The notes: generated by a model not told the origin, from the sequence alone. 64,000 bases of DNA from Prorocentrum cordatum (GCA_963575745.1 CAUYUJ010012647.1:46361-110360); one strand, 5' to 3'; positions 44,001 through 53,650 are shown, counted from the first letter of the stretch. Numbers and translations: made by a program.

Positions 44001-44094
44001 TACCAGGATGCGGTTCTTTCGGTGTAGCTCCGATCTCAACTTTTTAATCCAGGGGGTGGTAGTGTCAGCGTCTTGACTGTGTCGTTGCCCCTGC

Positions 44095-44420
44095 CCTTGG
44101 CGGCGAGCGCGAGGGGGAAGGCAGAAGGGGCGGGCCTCCTCAGGAGGCCCGGAAGTCCTCGGGCCTTCCGAGAGGAGAGATTCTCCCAGCCTGTCCAAGA
44201 AACCCGCGCGGAGCGCCAAGACTTTCTGTTTGCGCAGTTTACTGATCCTCTCGAGAAGGCCGAAGGCCTTCTCTCAGAAGGCCGCGGGGCTTGTGAGAAG
44301 CCCTCGCGCCTTCCGAGAGCAGCGGCCTGCGTCCTCGGGGAAGGCCGGGAGAGCCTCTCCCCTCGGAGGGCCCGAGGGCCTCCCGGCAAGAGCGCCGAGG
44401 GAAAGCCTGCTCCTCCTCAC
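44095..44420. repeat. Palindromic GAAGGCC/GGCCTTC block, family D-related
   Basis: AGAAGGCCGAAGGCCTTCTC and similar hairpins; 44180-44240 also contains half of a family C arm. A related block is at 45080-45290. Confidence 0.45.
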
Positions 44421-44426
44421 TTCCCT

Positions 44427-44595
44427 GACTACCTACCAGACCACCCCAACCCAACCCGAAGACCCGAATTTCGGGTGGGGGGGGGGGGTACGGGTTCCAC
44501 GCGTGTTTTTTCGATGTCTCCCGACCCCCCCCCACTAGAAATCGAGGGTAAATCTGAGCCTTCGGGTTGGGTTGGGGTGGTTTGGTGGGTGGTGA
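44427..44595. mobile_element. Family T element
   Basis: Same arms as 31046-31212, with GGGTACGGGTTCCA inside. It lies 43 bp into the intron after antiporter exon 5. Confidence 0.65.
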
Positions 44596-44637
44596 CCTCT
44601 CACTTCCCCCCCTCGTCGCTCGCCGGCCCGCGCTCAC

Positions 44638-44784
44638 CACGGCCAGCGCCGAGGCGGGGCTGCGCGCCGTCGCCACGCCGCTGCAGAGGAGCGCGGCGGC
44701 AAGCCGCTCGCCGGGCCGCAGCCCGCCGAGCGGGTGCGGGAGGAGGCCGAGGCTTCGGCGGCCCAAGGAGGGGGGGAGGGGGCC
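44638..44784 (-). CDS. Antiporter exon 5: unwound-helix motif
   Basis: 49 codons, phase 0 at both ends. It contains GERLAAALLCSGVATARSPASALAV, which corresponds to the ATSPAATLAV segment that contacts the transported ion in CPA antiporters. The acceptor is CGCAG|GGCC and the donor is GTG|GTGAGC, a strong GT donor. Confidence 0.72.
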
Positions 44785-44811
44785 CTGCGGGGCTCGACGA
44801 AAGCACTCGCC

Positions 44812-44943
44812 ACCGCTCGGGCGTCCACTCCCCGCTTCTCTCTCGGTCTCGTGCGCGCGCTCCTGTACGCAGGAGATGGCCCCCAAAGAGGCTCCTCGGT
44901 GGTCCCCGCCGGAAAAAAAACACACACAAGCCCGAGCGATGCC
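44812..44943. mobile_element. Family F element before antiporter exon 5
   Basis: CACCGCTCGGGCGTCCACTC to ACACAAGCCCGAGCGATGCC. It lies in the 3' part of the intron whose acceptor is at 44784. Confidence 0.55.
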
Positions 44944-45809
44944 GATGCCGATCGTCTTCTCTCGCTCCGTCTTCGCCCCGCCTCTGCGCCACGGCGAAGC
45001 CGAAGCGAAACTGGCCCAAGGCATCGTGAAACCACCTTTCAGGCCGACCCCCGGAGGGCCTTGAGTGGTGGGTGGGGCCCCTCGGCGGCGAGCGAGGAGG
45101 GAAAGCGAGAGGGAGGGGGCCTTCTCAGAAGGCGGCGTGGCTTCTCGGAAGCCCTCTGGCCTTCTGGGAGGTTTGCTGTGTCTTAAGGGGAAGGCTTAGG
45201 CAGCTTCTCAGAAGGCCGACGGAGTTCCGAGCCTTCCGAGAAGGCCTTCTCCTTCTCGCTTCCCCTCCGAGCCCGCCGCCGACGAGCGCTGGGCGCTGCA
45301 GGGGTTGCCAAAGGTGCCCCTGGCCCAAGGCGCCCCCAGCTTTTCGGTCCAGCTTGGAGCCTCTGGAGCCCTCCTGGGCCTCGACGGGGGTGCTCTGGAG
45401 GCCGTGCGGGCCTCCTCGGAAATCCCGCGGGCACCCTGGGCCAGGAGGCACTTCTGGCAGCACCCGAGCGCTGCGCACAACCCCAGTTAGCGGGGGGGGG
45501 CGACAGAGGGGCGGGGCGGAGAAGCGTGCACACTTCGTGCCCCTGTCGGGCCTCTCGGGGCCCCAGGGGGGCCCTTCAGAGCCCCCAGGGTGCAAGGTAC
45601 ACAAAAGGTACTCCGTTCTTCGCCCCCCCCCCCCCCCAAATTATCGCCCCCCCGTCTCCAATACACAACGCCCAAGAGCTTTGCAACTTTTTACGCCCGG
45701 CGTTTTCGCCTGGTTTCGGGCCCCAGAACGGACCATCACAGACAAATTTGGCTCGAGAACTGCTGCGAGAAGACGGGGTCTAAGGCTTCCGTCGTGCTTT
45801 TTGTCGTTG

Positions 45810-45925
45810 ATATCGAATTTTCGCGGCGTCGGATGAATTCCTGGGAGGTCTTCGCAGGAACGATGCAAGGATATTAGACCCGAGTAAGCGGCCATTGAGC
45901 AACACTCGGCCGTCTTACGCCGAAG
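45810..45925 (+). pseudogene. Short LINE tail fragment
   Basis: AATTCCTGGGAGGTCTTCG and the following 80 bp resemble 31745-31830, the region after the reverse-transcriptase fragment. Only this small part is present. Confidence 0.35.
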
Positions 45926-45984
45926 ATTCAACTGGATTGAGCCGGATGAAATGCGGAATGTAAGCGGGCAGTCATGGATTGTGC

Positions 45985-46302
45985 AAGTTTTCGACCGCGG
46001 ATGTACCAGCGCCGATGCCGAACTTCACCTCCCAGGAGTTGCACCCTACAGTCGGGGCGTTGACCTAAGAAACCCTAAATAAGGAACGACGCCCATATTT
46101 TCCATAAGTTGAACTTCGCTTTCGCATCGAAAACATAAGGAAAACCTGAGGCAAGCTGCGAAACACTGAAGGAACGCGGAGCCCCTCCCCAACGAAAAGG
46201 GTTCCTTCTTCAGGGCCCCGACTGTAGTCCTGGGTTCTGCAAGTTTTCGGCCGCGGATGTACCAGCGCCGATGCTGCATTTCACCTCCCAAGAGCTGCAC
46301 CC
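45985..46302. repeat. Pair of family V repeats around a MITE
   Basis: GCAAGTTTTCGACCGCGGAT...GAGTTGCACCC (45988-46047) and GCAAGTTTTCGGCCGCGGAT...GAGCTGCACCC (46237-46299). Confidence 0.6.
46049..46224. mobile_element. Family B MITE between direct repeats
   Basis: 176 bp, TA on both sides. A 60-bp sequence (GCAAGTTTTCG...GCACCC) is repeated on the two sides (45988-46047, 46237-46299). Confidence 0.8.
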
Positions 46303-46397
46303 TACTCAAGATGGGGGGCCCTGAGGGCTGGGGCCCTGAGGACGAGTGGCCTCCACCAGTGAAGACTCAGCTCGGCCCCATCCCTCGGGCACCCTGG

Positions 46398-46442
46398 CCA
46401 TCGCTCGGACGTCCGTTCCCTGTGTTTTTCCCCACATCCGAA
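46398..46442. mobile_element. Family F fragment
   Basis: GGCCATCGCTCGGACGTCCG and TTCCCTGTGTTTTTC only. Confidence 0.35.
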
Positions 46443-46479
46443 GTGGGGTTCTTGTTTTCTCTGGACACCCCGCGCAGGA

Positions 46480-46624
46480 ACAGGAACACACACACACACA
46501 CTCACACTCACTCGCACTCTCTCATCATCAACCTCATCAGCATCATCGATGATGCTCTCTCACATGCTTAGTCACTCACATACTCATCATCATCATCACT
46601 CGCACTCTCTCACACGCTCACGAA

Positions 46625-46688
<64 letters not shown>

Positions 46689-46800
46689 GGCATCGGCATC
46701 ATCCTCATTCAAACATCATCATCGCCACCACCACTCACAATCAATCATCATCCTCTTCACCACTCATCTTCACCACCACTCATCATCCTCATCCTCATCA
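46480..46800. repeat. CA then ATC microsatellites
   Basis: ACACACTCACACTC, then about 20 ATC units (46620-46690) and imperfect CATCAT. Confidence 0.9.
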
Positions 46801-46811
46801 TCGTTGAGTAA

Positions 46812-47405
46812 ATTGTGAGGAAGTCTCAGGCGGGAGCCCCCTCCCTATGGGGCCCGCAAATCATGTTGGTAATCCGAGCGGGTCATCGGAACCCTGTAAC
46901 TGTCGTCACTTTTGGGCTCCCCAGGCCTGAAAATGGAGGAAGTCTCAGGCGGGAGCCTCGTCTGTGAGTGAATTGGAGGAAGTCTCAGGCGGGAGCCCCC
47001 TCCCTATGGGGCCCGCAGATCATGTTGGTAATCCGAGCGGGTCATCGGAACCCTGTAACTGTCGTCACTTTTGGGCTCGTCAAGCCTGAATATGGAGGAA
47101 GTCTCAGGCGGGAGCCTCGTCTGTGAGTGAATTGTGAGGAAGTCTCAGGCGGGAGCCCCCTCCCTATGGGGCCCGCAGATCATGTTGGTAATCCGAGCGG
47201 GTCATCGGAACCCTGTAACTGTCGTCACTTTTGGGCTCCTCAAGCCTGAATATGGAGGAAGTCTCAGGCGGGAGCCTCGTCTGTGAGTGAACTGCGAGGA
47301 AGTCTCAGGCGGGAGCCCCCTCCCTATGGGGCCCGCAGATCATGTTGGTAATCCGAGCGGGTCATCCAAAACCTGTAACTGTCGTCAATTTTGGGTTCTC
47401 GCGCT
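46812..47405. repeat. 160-bp tandem array (3.6 units)
   Basis: AAGTCTCAGGCGGGAGCCCC recurs at 46821, 46980, 47140 and 47300. Each unit also contains a second GAGGAAGTCTCAGGCGGGAG, so a unit is itself a dimer. The array runs into the helicase fragment. Confidence 0.85.
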
Positions 47406-47457
47406 GCCAGAACGCAGTTCCCAGGCCGCATTTTGGACGCAACAAGGAAGTTGTTGG

Positions 47458-47949
47458 GCTCCTAAGGTCGCCGAAGTGCTGCGACAGGGCGCCGAAGGCG
47501 CCGACGACGACGGCCAGGCCGAGGCGCGGGCGCGGAGCTTGCTGATGTTCAGGCCCAGCGAAAGGGAGTTCACATGGCAGAGCTCGGGGGCGCACAGCGT
47601 GCGCCGCTCGGGGTTCACCCTGACGCACGCGTCCTACCTGACCTCCACGCTGTCGCAGGGCCAGACGCTGCGCAAGGGCGTCACCATCGACTGCGCGAGA
47701 GACGAGGACGCTGGCCGCACGGGCATGTCGGACGAGCAGTGGTGGCTGCACCTCTACGTCATGTTCTCCCGCGCCACGTGCATGCGGAACATGCTGATCC
47801 TGCGGCCGCCGCCGCGAGAGTTCCTGGAGTGCGGGCCGCCGGCGTCCCTGCGGAAGGCGCTCCTGGAGTTCGACAAGAGAGCGGTTTTGTCCAGGGCGGA
47901 GGCGAAGCAGCTCGCGGCAGAGCTGGGCTTCGTGCTGCCTTCCGCCTGA
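47458..47949 (+). CDS. C-terminal part of a PIF1/RecD-like superfamily 1 helicase
   Basis: One clean frame with nearly all G/C third positions runs from a possible acceptor (CTCCTAAG|GTCGCC) to TGA at 47947-47949. It carries FTLTHASYLTSTLSQGQTLR (motif V-like, compare THKSQGQTL) and WWLHLYVMFSRATCMRN (motif VI, compare YVALSRAT), followed by a helical tail. The ATPase motifs (Walker A and B) are absent, so this is a 3' exon or a truncated copy. It lies antisense inside the antiporter intron between exons 4 and 5, immediately after a 160-bp tandem array. A Helitron or another transposon source is possible but not shown. Confidence 0.65.
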   Translation, partial: APKVAEVLRQGAEGADDDGQAEARARSLLMFRPSEREFTWQSSGAHSVRRSGFTLTHASYLTSTLSQGQTLRKGVTIDCARDEDAGRTGMSDEQWWLHLYVMFSRATCMRNMLILRPPPREFLECGPPASLRKALLEFDKRAVLSRAEAKQLAAELGFVLPSA

Positions 47950-48344
47950 GCGCGGCTGCGCCTCGCTCGAAGCCCGCGGGGTTGTCCCAACGGCTTGGTC
48001 TTGCGCGCCAGCGGCTCGCGGGGTTGTCCCGACAGCCTGGCCCGCGGGGTTGTCCCAACGGCTGCGCGACGTGACCAGTAGAGAACGCGCCTGTGCTGGC
48101 CGTGGCGGCGACGGCGCCGAGGAACATCGACATGCGCGCTCATGCAACAGGAAGGGGAGGAGGTGGCGGGGCGCGGAACAAACAGGGGGGCGAGGATGGG
48201 GACAACGTAAGGAGTGGAAGGGGGGGCCGCGCCAAGGCGAGAGGAAATATACGCAGAAGAGACAGCCAAGACGCCTCACCAACCACGAAGACGACGGTGA
48301 TGGCTTTTTCCAGATTCGCCCAGAGGATTCTTATGTGGGGTTCT

Positions 48345-48459
48345 TCCGTCGGAGTAATTTGTCGGTTCCGTGCGTGGCTTTTTCGCCAAATGATCAAGGA
48401 TGCTCCTCGATGGTCTTCGCCGACGAAAAAAAAAACGCACACGTCCGAGCGATGCCAAG
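48345..48459. mobile_element. Family F element after antiporter exon 4
   Basis: TCGGTTCCGTGCGTGGC to ACACGTCCGAGCGATGCC; the left tip was lost. It starts 5 bp beyond the end placed for antiporter exon 4. Confidence 0.55.
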
Positions 48460-48463
48460 CACC

Positions 48464-48636
48464 CTTGAGCCGCCGGGAGGCGACCCACGGCGTCGAAGGC
48501 CGCCAGCGTCGCCGAGAACACCGTGAAGTACAGCGCGGCCGCGAAGAGGACGGACGAGCCGCCCGTGCTGTCGCCGCCGCCCGCACGGGGGCGGCCCCTG
48601 AGCTCCGTGCCCGCGAGCAGGGTGATGGCGCCGATG
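48464..48636 (-). CDS. Antiporter exon 4: helices 2-4 region
   Basis: Reads GAITLLAGTEL, a Gly/Ser/Thr-rich loop, then VLFAAALYFTVFSATLAAF, matching the LIALTAGAEL-like helix and the following helix of CPA proteins. Third positions are almost all G/C. The 3' boundary is uncertain: no donor here gives the phase needed by the next exon except a GC after CCGGCG. A small exon may be missed. Confidence 0.65.
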
Positions 48637-48638
48637 GG

Positions 48639-48836
48639 TAGAGGAAGAAAGAACATAACTATAGTTTTCTGTCGAGACGGTGCGCGCAAACGGTTCTCGG
48701 ATCTGCGCCTGGGCTCCCCCTTGCTCCAGCGCCCGGGGCGGCGCCAGAGGTGCCACCAATGGGGGCCCCAAGGCCGATCCAAGACATCCGCGCGGAGCTC
48801 CGAAAACTTACGCGTGCGCCACTCTTCCTTCCTCTA
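48639..48836. mobile_element. Family C element splitting antiporter exons 3 and 4
   Basis: 198 bp, the same length as the copy at 22903. TAGAGGAAG ends are inverted; GATGG occurs on both sides (48633-48637 and 48837-48841). Deleting the element and one GATGG joins AGPSI to GAITLL in frame. Confidence 0.7.
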
Positions 48837-48881
48837 GATGGAGGGGCCCGCCAATGCCCTGCGGAGGGGCCTCACCCCGTC
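48837..48881 (-). CDS. Antiporter exon 3 (15 codons)
   Basis: A 45-bp exon, DGVRPLRRALAGPSI, starting after CCCCAG|GACGG. It continues exon 2 in frame. Its 3' side runs directly into an inverted-repeat element that puts an in-frame TAG right after the last Ile codon; the frame resumes on the far side of the element. Confidence 0.6.
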
Positions 48882-48884
48882 CTG

Positions 48885-49049
48885 GGGAGACCAAATGATA
48901 CCGATACCGCTACTCCCCGAACCTTTTCTGGGGTGCCTTCTGACTAGGAGTTCTAGGCGAATCCAGCCGTGGCGACGTGGGCCGCCCAGGACAATGAAAA
49001 AGGGGAAACGAGGCAACGGTAGCGGTATGGGTACCTTTTCTTCCCTTGA
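48885..49049. mobile_element. Family O element acting as an introner
   Basis: 165 bp with inverted ends (GATACCGATACCGCTAC and GTAGCGGTATGGGTACC), flanked by the 7-bp direct repeat CGTCCTG (48878-48884 and 49050-49056). It lies between antiporter exons 2 and 3. Splicing GA...AG at the two repeat copies removes it with exactly one repeat left and keeps the frame. Confidence 0.75.
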
Positions 49050-49053
49050 CGTC

Positions 49054-49197
49054 CTGCGCCACCGCCCCGGAGCCAGCCGCCAGGCAGCCCGCCGCCACAA
49101 AGCCGCTGATCCGCGGCGCCCCGCAGGAGCTGCTCAGGCGCCCGCCGGCATACCCGCCGGCGCCCAGCACGCCTGCGGCCAGCATGACATCCGCCAT
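49054..49197 (-). CDS. Antiporter exon 2: first transmembrane helix
   Basis: Reads MADVMLAAGVLGAGG and then ISGFVAAGCLAAGSGAVAQ, like the opening helix and the PRILGYLLAG-type loop of CPA antiporters. The ATG lies in a good context (ACCATGG), so it could be an internal Met or a start. The exon ends at CAG|GACGTC, a GA donor that shares a 7-bp repeat with the next acceptor. Confidence 0.65.
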
Positions 49198-49200
49198 GGT

Positions 49201-49547
49201 GGGGCGGCGCGCCTCACGAGGTAGGCGGAGGGGGAAGGCTCCTTAGAAGGAGGCTGCTTCTTAGAAGGCGCCACCCTCACATCTACAGAGCAGGCCCGTG
49301 CCTTCTATGGAGCAAGTGCGCTTCTAAGAACAAGGGAACGTAAAGTGGCATAAGCATTACTCGGAGGTCCGCGGTCCGCGCGGATTTTTCGGACCCGCGA
49401 TGGACCCCCCTTTCTGGCGCGCCGGAGGCGCCGCCACTGGGGTCCACCGCCAACCCGAGAAGTCCGCGCGGACCTCCGGGTTTGTATGTTTATGTCATTG
49501 TTCGCTCCCCTAAAGAAGCCTTCCCCCTCCCCCCGCCCCGTGGCCGA
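49201..49547. mobile_element. Family D element inside a coding exon, with a nested family C element
   Basis: Ends GGGGCGGCGCGCC and CCCCGTGGCCGA enclose AAGGCTCCTTAGAAGGAGGC-type hairpin arms. Flanked by the 5-bp duplication ATGGT (49196-49200 and 49548-49552). It separates antiporter exons 1 and 2. Positions 49331-49512 are a family C insertion. Confidence 0.7.
49331..49512. mobile_element. Family C element nested in family D
   Basis: Inverted ends AAGGGAACGTAAAGTGGC and the reverse of AGGGGAGCGAACAATGAC. AAGAA on both sides (49326-49330, 49513-49517) fits a 5-bp duplication. Long arms carry GGAGGTCCGCGCGGATTT. Confidence 0.65.
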
Positions 49548-49549
49548 AT

Positions 49550-49639
49550 GGTGGGGCGGCGCAGGCGCGACAGCGCCGCCTCGCGGAGCGCCCCGCAAAC
49601 CCCGACGCCCACGCGCCGTGGAGAAGTCACGACGGGTGC
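49550..49639 (-). CDS. Antiporter exon 1 (most 5' exon seen)
   Basis: Reads VGVCGALREAALSRLRRPT in a frame with nearly all G/C third positions. It is cut from the next exon by a 347-bp inverted-repeat element (49201-49547). Removing that element plus one copy of its 5-bp target duplication joins RRPT to MADVML without a frame change. An alternative GC-AG splice (donor after CGCGAG, acceptor after CGTGAG) also keeps frame. The true start of the protein may lie further upstream. Confidence 0.5.
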
Positions 49640-49784
49640 CTTCGCTTCGCGACGCTTAGGTTCTGGTGGCCCTTGCGGGTCCTCGGGGCCGTCAACCAAA
49701 CGACTCAGGCTGAAAAACCGGTCCCGGGGCTTGAGTAAGGGATCGACTACAGAGATGATTCACCCCGAAATCCGCCGATCTGGC

Positions 49785-50515
49785 GTGTGAGTGTACGGGG
49801 GAGGGTGACCGGGGTGGCTTTGCCGGGGGAGGGGGGGGGTCCCGGCGGCATGGGTTCCGGTGGCGTGGGGGGGGGGGGGTCTGGCCCACCTGTGGACAGG
49901 GGGAATTGCATGGGGGAAGAGCGGGGGGGGTTCCGGTGGCCGGGGTGGCTCTGCCGGGATGGGGGGACGGGGGGTGGTTCCGGTGGCGTGGATTCCGGTG
50001 GCGTGGGGGTGGGGGGGTTCCGGTCCCCGTCCCGCCTGTGGACAAAAGGAATTGGGGGGAGAAGGGGGGGGGGTGTCCGGTGGCGTGGGTTCCGATGGCG
50101 CATGGGAGGGGAAAGGGGGGTTGCCGGGGTGGCTCCGACAGGGAAGGAGGGAGGGGAGGGGGGGGTGCGCGTGTGCGCGGGGTTATGTTTGTCCTTGTGC
50201 GCGAGAAGGGGATCAGGGAAAAAGGGAGAAAAAAGTGGAACGGGACAAAAACGGAAAACGGGGAACAACTGGGGGGGAAGACGAAGGTTGAGGTGAAATG
50301 CGTGTCCGCCCTGTGGTGTGTGTGTGTTTTTGCGCGGTGTTCGTGGTGTGTGTATGTGTGTGTGTGTGTGTGTGTGTTGCCGGCGTGTGCGTGTGTATGT
50401 GCCTGCGAAGGTGGCGCGCGTGTGTGTGTGTGTGTGTTGTGTGTGTGTGTCTCTGTGTGTAGTGCGTGTGTGTGTGTGTGTGCGTGTGTGCGTGTGTGTG
50501 CGTGTGTGCGGATAA
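49785..50515. repeat. G-rich minisatellite and TG tract
   Basis: GGTTCCGGTGGCGTGGGGG-like units (49785-50165), then a TG tract (50300-50515). No exon seen. Confidence 0.75.
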
Positions 50516-51149
50516 TGCCTGCGAGCGTGTGCGTGCGCGTCTGTCGGCGAAGTGTCGCCGCCCAGTCTGGGGGGCACCCCGAGCGACCCAGATCGGGGGC
50601 ACTGGCCGAAGGCCATTACAATCTTATTTCTGTCGATTCGACGGAGAAAAAAACGTAGGAGTGTTCGTCGACCTACGGACATGATGCTTTTTAACCCCGT
50701 GGAATCGAAGAAAAAACATGTTTGGGTGAACTCAATCCCGTAATCGATCCCCTACTGGATGGGTTGAGACCTCTAGGGGGTGACGTCGCAAAAACATCGT
50801 GACGTCTGGGGGTCTGGCACGGCACGCGCGCGCGCTCGCTTGCCCGCGCTGGGCAGCCAGACCTGGGCCTGGGGCTGCTGGCTCGGGCCTGCAGGCGCGC
50901 AGCCCCACTCGGGGCCGTTTGCATGCGAGCAAGATGTACAGCCGACCCGTATCAGAAGGATGCGCAGCAGGGATGCGACGGCCTTGGAGGCCCATGCGAA
51001 CCTTTCTCGAACGAGGTTGGCCAGCGAAAGTCGCTGAGGATGGGCAGAAGGGGCAAGGACGCAAGGGTAGCCTTGGGAAGGGTGCCCGTCCTTACCATGC
51101 GGTTTGACTGCATGTCCACATCCTCGGGCGGGTGGTAATGGGCGGTGAT

Positions 51150-51332
51150 CGGCGGTGGACAAACCTCCCTTTCGTAAACCTCCCCGTAGTGAAAACGGCC
51201 TGGGACCGAAACCGACGGACCTGGACCCGCAAAAAATGACGGCCGCGACGCCCTCTCGCGAACCGAAAACTGCCAATTCCTCAATCGACGTGCAATCGAC
51301 GTGCCAGGGTAGGAAGTCTGTCCACCCCCGAC
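51150..51332. mobile_element. Family I element
   Basis: GGCGGTGGACAAACCTCCCT to GGAAGTCTGTCCACCCCCGA; AATCGACGTGC is duplicated in tandem. Confidence 0.62.
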
Positions 51333-51334
51333 CC

Positions 51335-51555
51335 CCCTCCTCCTCCTCCTCGTGGTCCTCCTCCTCCTCCTCGTGGTCCTCCTCCTCCTCCCCCTCCCCC
51401 TCCCCCTCCTCCTCCTCCCCCTCCCCCTCCTCCTCCTCCTCCTCCTCCTCCTCCCTCCTCCTCCTCCTCCTCCTCCTCCTCCTCCTCCTCCTCCTCCTCC
51501 CCTCCTCCTCCCCCCCCCTCCTCCTCGTCCTCCTCGTCCTTCCTCGTCCTCCTCG
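51335..51555. repeat. CCT pyrimidine tract
   Basis: CTCCTCCTCC units with CCCCCT interruptions. Confidence 0.9.
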
Positions 51556-51662
51556 TGACTTCAAAGAAGGGGGCGAAGAGAGAAGGATCCGAAAGGGGTA
51601 CCTCGGGGCCACCTGTGTGAAGCCCGCAGGGGCCTCGCAGGGGGCAGTGGCATGCCCCTCTG

Positions 51663-51923
51663 CAGTCGAGGTGTTGACCTAAGGAACCCCAAACAAGGAA
51701 CGAGGCCCCTTTTTCCCCATAAATAAAGAACGATGCCCCTAAATAAGGAACCCTAAATAAAGAACGATGCCCCTAAATAAGGAACGATGCCCCTAAAAAT
51801 ACGGAACGATGCCCTCGATTTCCCAGGGAAAACCCAAAGAAAACCCGAGGCAAACTTTGAAACAATCAAGGAACACCGAGCCCCTCCCCAACGACAAGGG
51901 TTCCTTCTTCAGCGCCCCGACTG
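51663..51923. mobile_element. Family B MITE with internal expansion
   Basis: 261 bp instead of about 176. CCTAAATAAGGAACGATGCC-like units are repeated four to five times at 51715-51805. Right TA kept, left TG. Confidence 0.75.
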
Positions 51924-52239
51924 TATGACCCTGTTCTTCGCCCCCCCCCCCTCAGGTCACCCCCCGTTGCCGCCCGCCCGAGATCCACTGCATCCTGGAG
52001 TCTCGGGCTCCGGGTTCCCTTCCCCAGACGCCCAGACGCCCGCAGTGGACATGGATACAGGCCTGGCCCCGGGAGGCTCGATGTTATCCGTATCCACTGC
52101 GCCTCGGCCTGGGGTCGCCCCTTCCCAGAGCGTCCAAGACGCAGCTGAGATGGGCACAACTGTTGCCCGCAGCTTAGGAGACAGGCCCCAGAAGCCACCA
52201 GGACGGCCCAGGAGGGCCCCGGCACGGCACGGCCTCAGG

Positions 52240-53650
52240 AGGGGGACCAAAGGTGCAACCCGAACGGACATTTCGAGCCTTCGACCCCAAGACGACTCCG
52301 GGTTGCCCCAAGAAGCCTCCAACATCCCCCAACAGGCCCCCAGCGGGTCCCAAGAGGGCAGCAAAAAGCCCCCAAGAGGCCCCCAGGAGGCCCCGAAGAT
52401 GTTCGAAAACTGCCTCCAAGACATCCCCGAGACGCCTCCCACGAGACCCCCTCATCCGAGTGGCCTCAGACCCGCAACCCAGGCACGGTGGCGGGACGTG
52501 CCGAAGGCCACTCAATCCGCCGCCCCCTGTCGATTCATCGCAGGGGTGCCTGGCGTGCTAGATGATTCCGGTTTTGGTCTTGGTTCTTTTAACAAAAGAA
52601 CTCCCCCTGGGGCTCCGGCGCGTCCCGCAGGAGTCCCGGGAGGGAACTCCAGGCCCGCAAACGACCTCAACGTCCACAACGAATTCGCCAGGACGGCTCA
52701 AGATGGCCTCCAAGACGGCCAAGATGGCCCTCAAGCTCGCCCCAGATGGTCCAAGACGGCCTCCCAGACGGACCAAGAGGGTCCCAGATACGTCCAAATT
52801 CACCCAAGAAGCCTCCAAGACGGCCCAAGGAGGGCCCCAAGAGGCCAAAATCATTGATGTTCCTTAGGTATTTGAAGGATTTTGGCATTTGCCTCTTCTC
52901 GGCATTCCGACGGCTCGGCCCAGGAGGTCGCCAAGATCGCCCCAAGATCGCCCACGAGGTCTCAAAGAGGGCCCCATGACGGCCCACGAGGCCTCCAAGA
53001 TGGCCTCCAAGACGGCCCTGGAGCGCCCCAAGAGGACCCCAAGTCGGTTCAGAGAGGACCCCAAGACGGCTCCCGACGGCGTCAGACGGGCCAGGAACCC
53101 ACCAAGATGGCCGAAGTTGGCCCGAAGCTGGCACAAGACGGCCCAAGAGGCCTCCAAGAGGGCCTCCAGGAAGGCCAGAAAAGGCCCAAAACATGTATTT
53201 TCCCACGCCCAAGATGGCCTCCAAGATTGCCCGGGAGCATTCGAAGAGGGCCCCAAGTCGGCCCAGAGAGGCCCCCCAAACGACTTTCGACGGCGTCGGA
53301 CGGGCCAGGAGCCCACCAAGACGGCCGAAGATGGCCCAAGACGGCCCAAGAGGCCTCCAAGAGGGCCTCCAGGAAGACCCGAAAATGCCAAAATCATTGA
53401 TTTCCCATGAGTTTGTTACATTTGCTTCTTTCGGCCTTCCGACGGCCCGAGACGGCCCAAGAGCCCCCAAAGATCGCCCAAGAGGCCCAAGACGGCCCCA
53501 AGAGGCCCCCAAGACGGCCCAAGAGGCCTCCAAGACGCTCAAGATGGCCTCCAAGACGGCCCAAGAGCCCTCCAAGACGTCCTCCAAGAAGGCCCGAAAG
53601 GGTCAAAATGGCCTCCCGACGGCCAAGATGACCTTCAAGGTGCCCACGTG
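52240..53650. repeat. CCAAGACGGCC degenerate repeat region
   Basis: Hundreds of CCAAGA, GGCCTCCAAGA and GGCCCAAGAGG words. A higher-order period of about 540 bp is suggested by two blocks starting AAAATCATTGAT (52850, 53390). Similar words occur at 56600-56830 and, on the other strand, at 60520-61080. Confidence 0.6.

Noticed and set aside
46812-47405. CRISPR-like array
   Set aside because: Units of 160 bp are contiguous tandem repeats without spacer-repeat alternation, and the genome is eukaryotic.
50800-51050. Possible upstream antiporter exon (minus: LSLANLVRERFAWASKAV)
   Set aside because: Composition is plausible, but boundaries and phase with 49639 could not be established.
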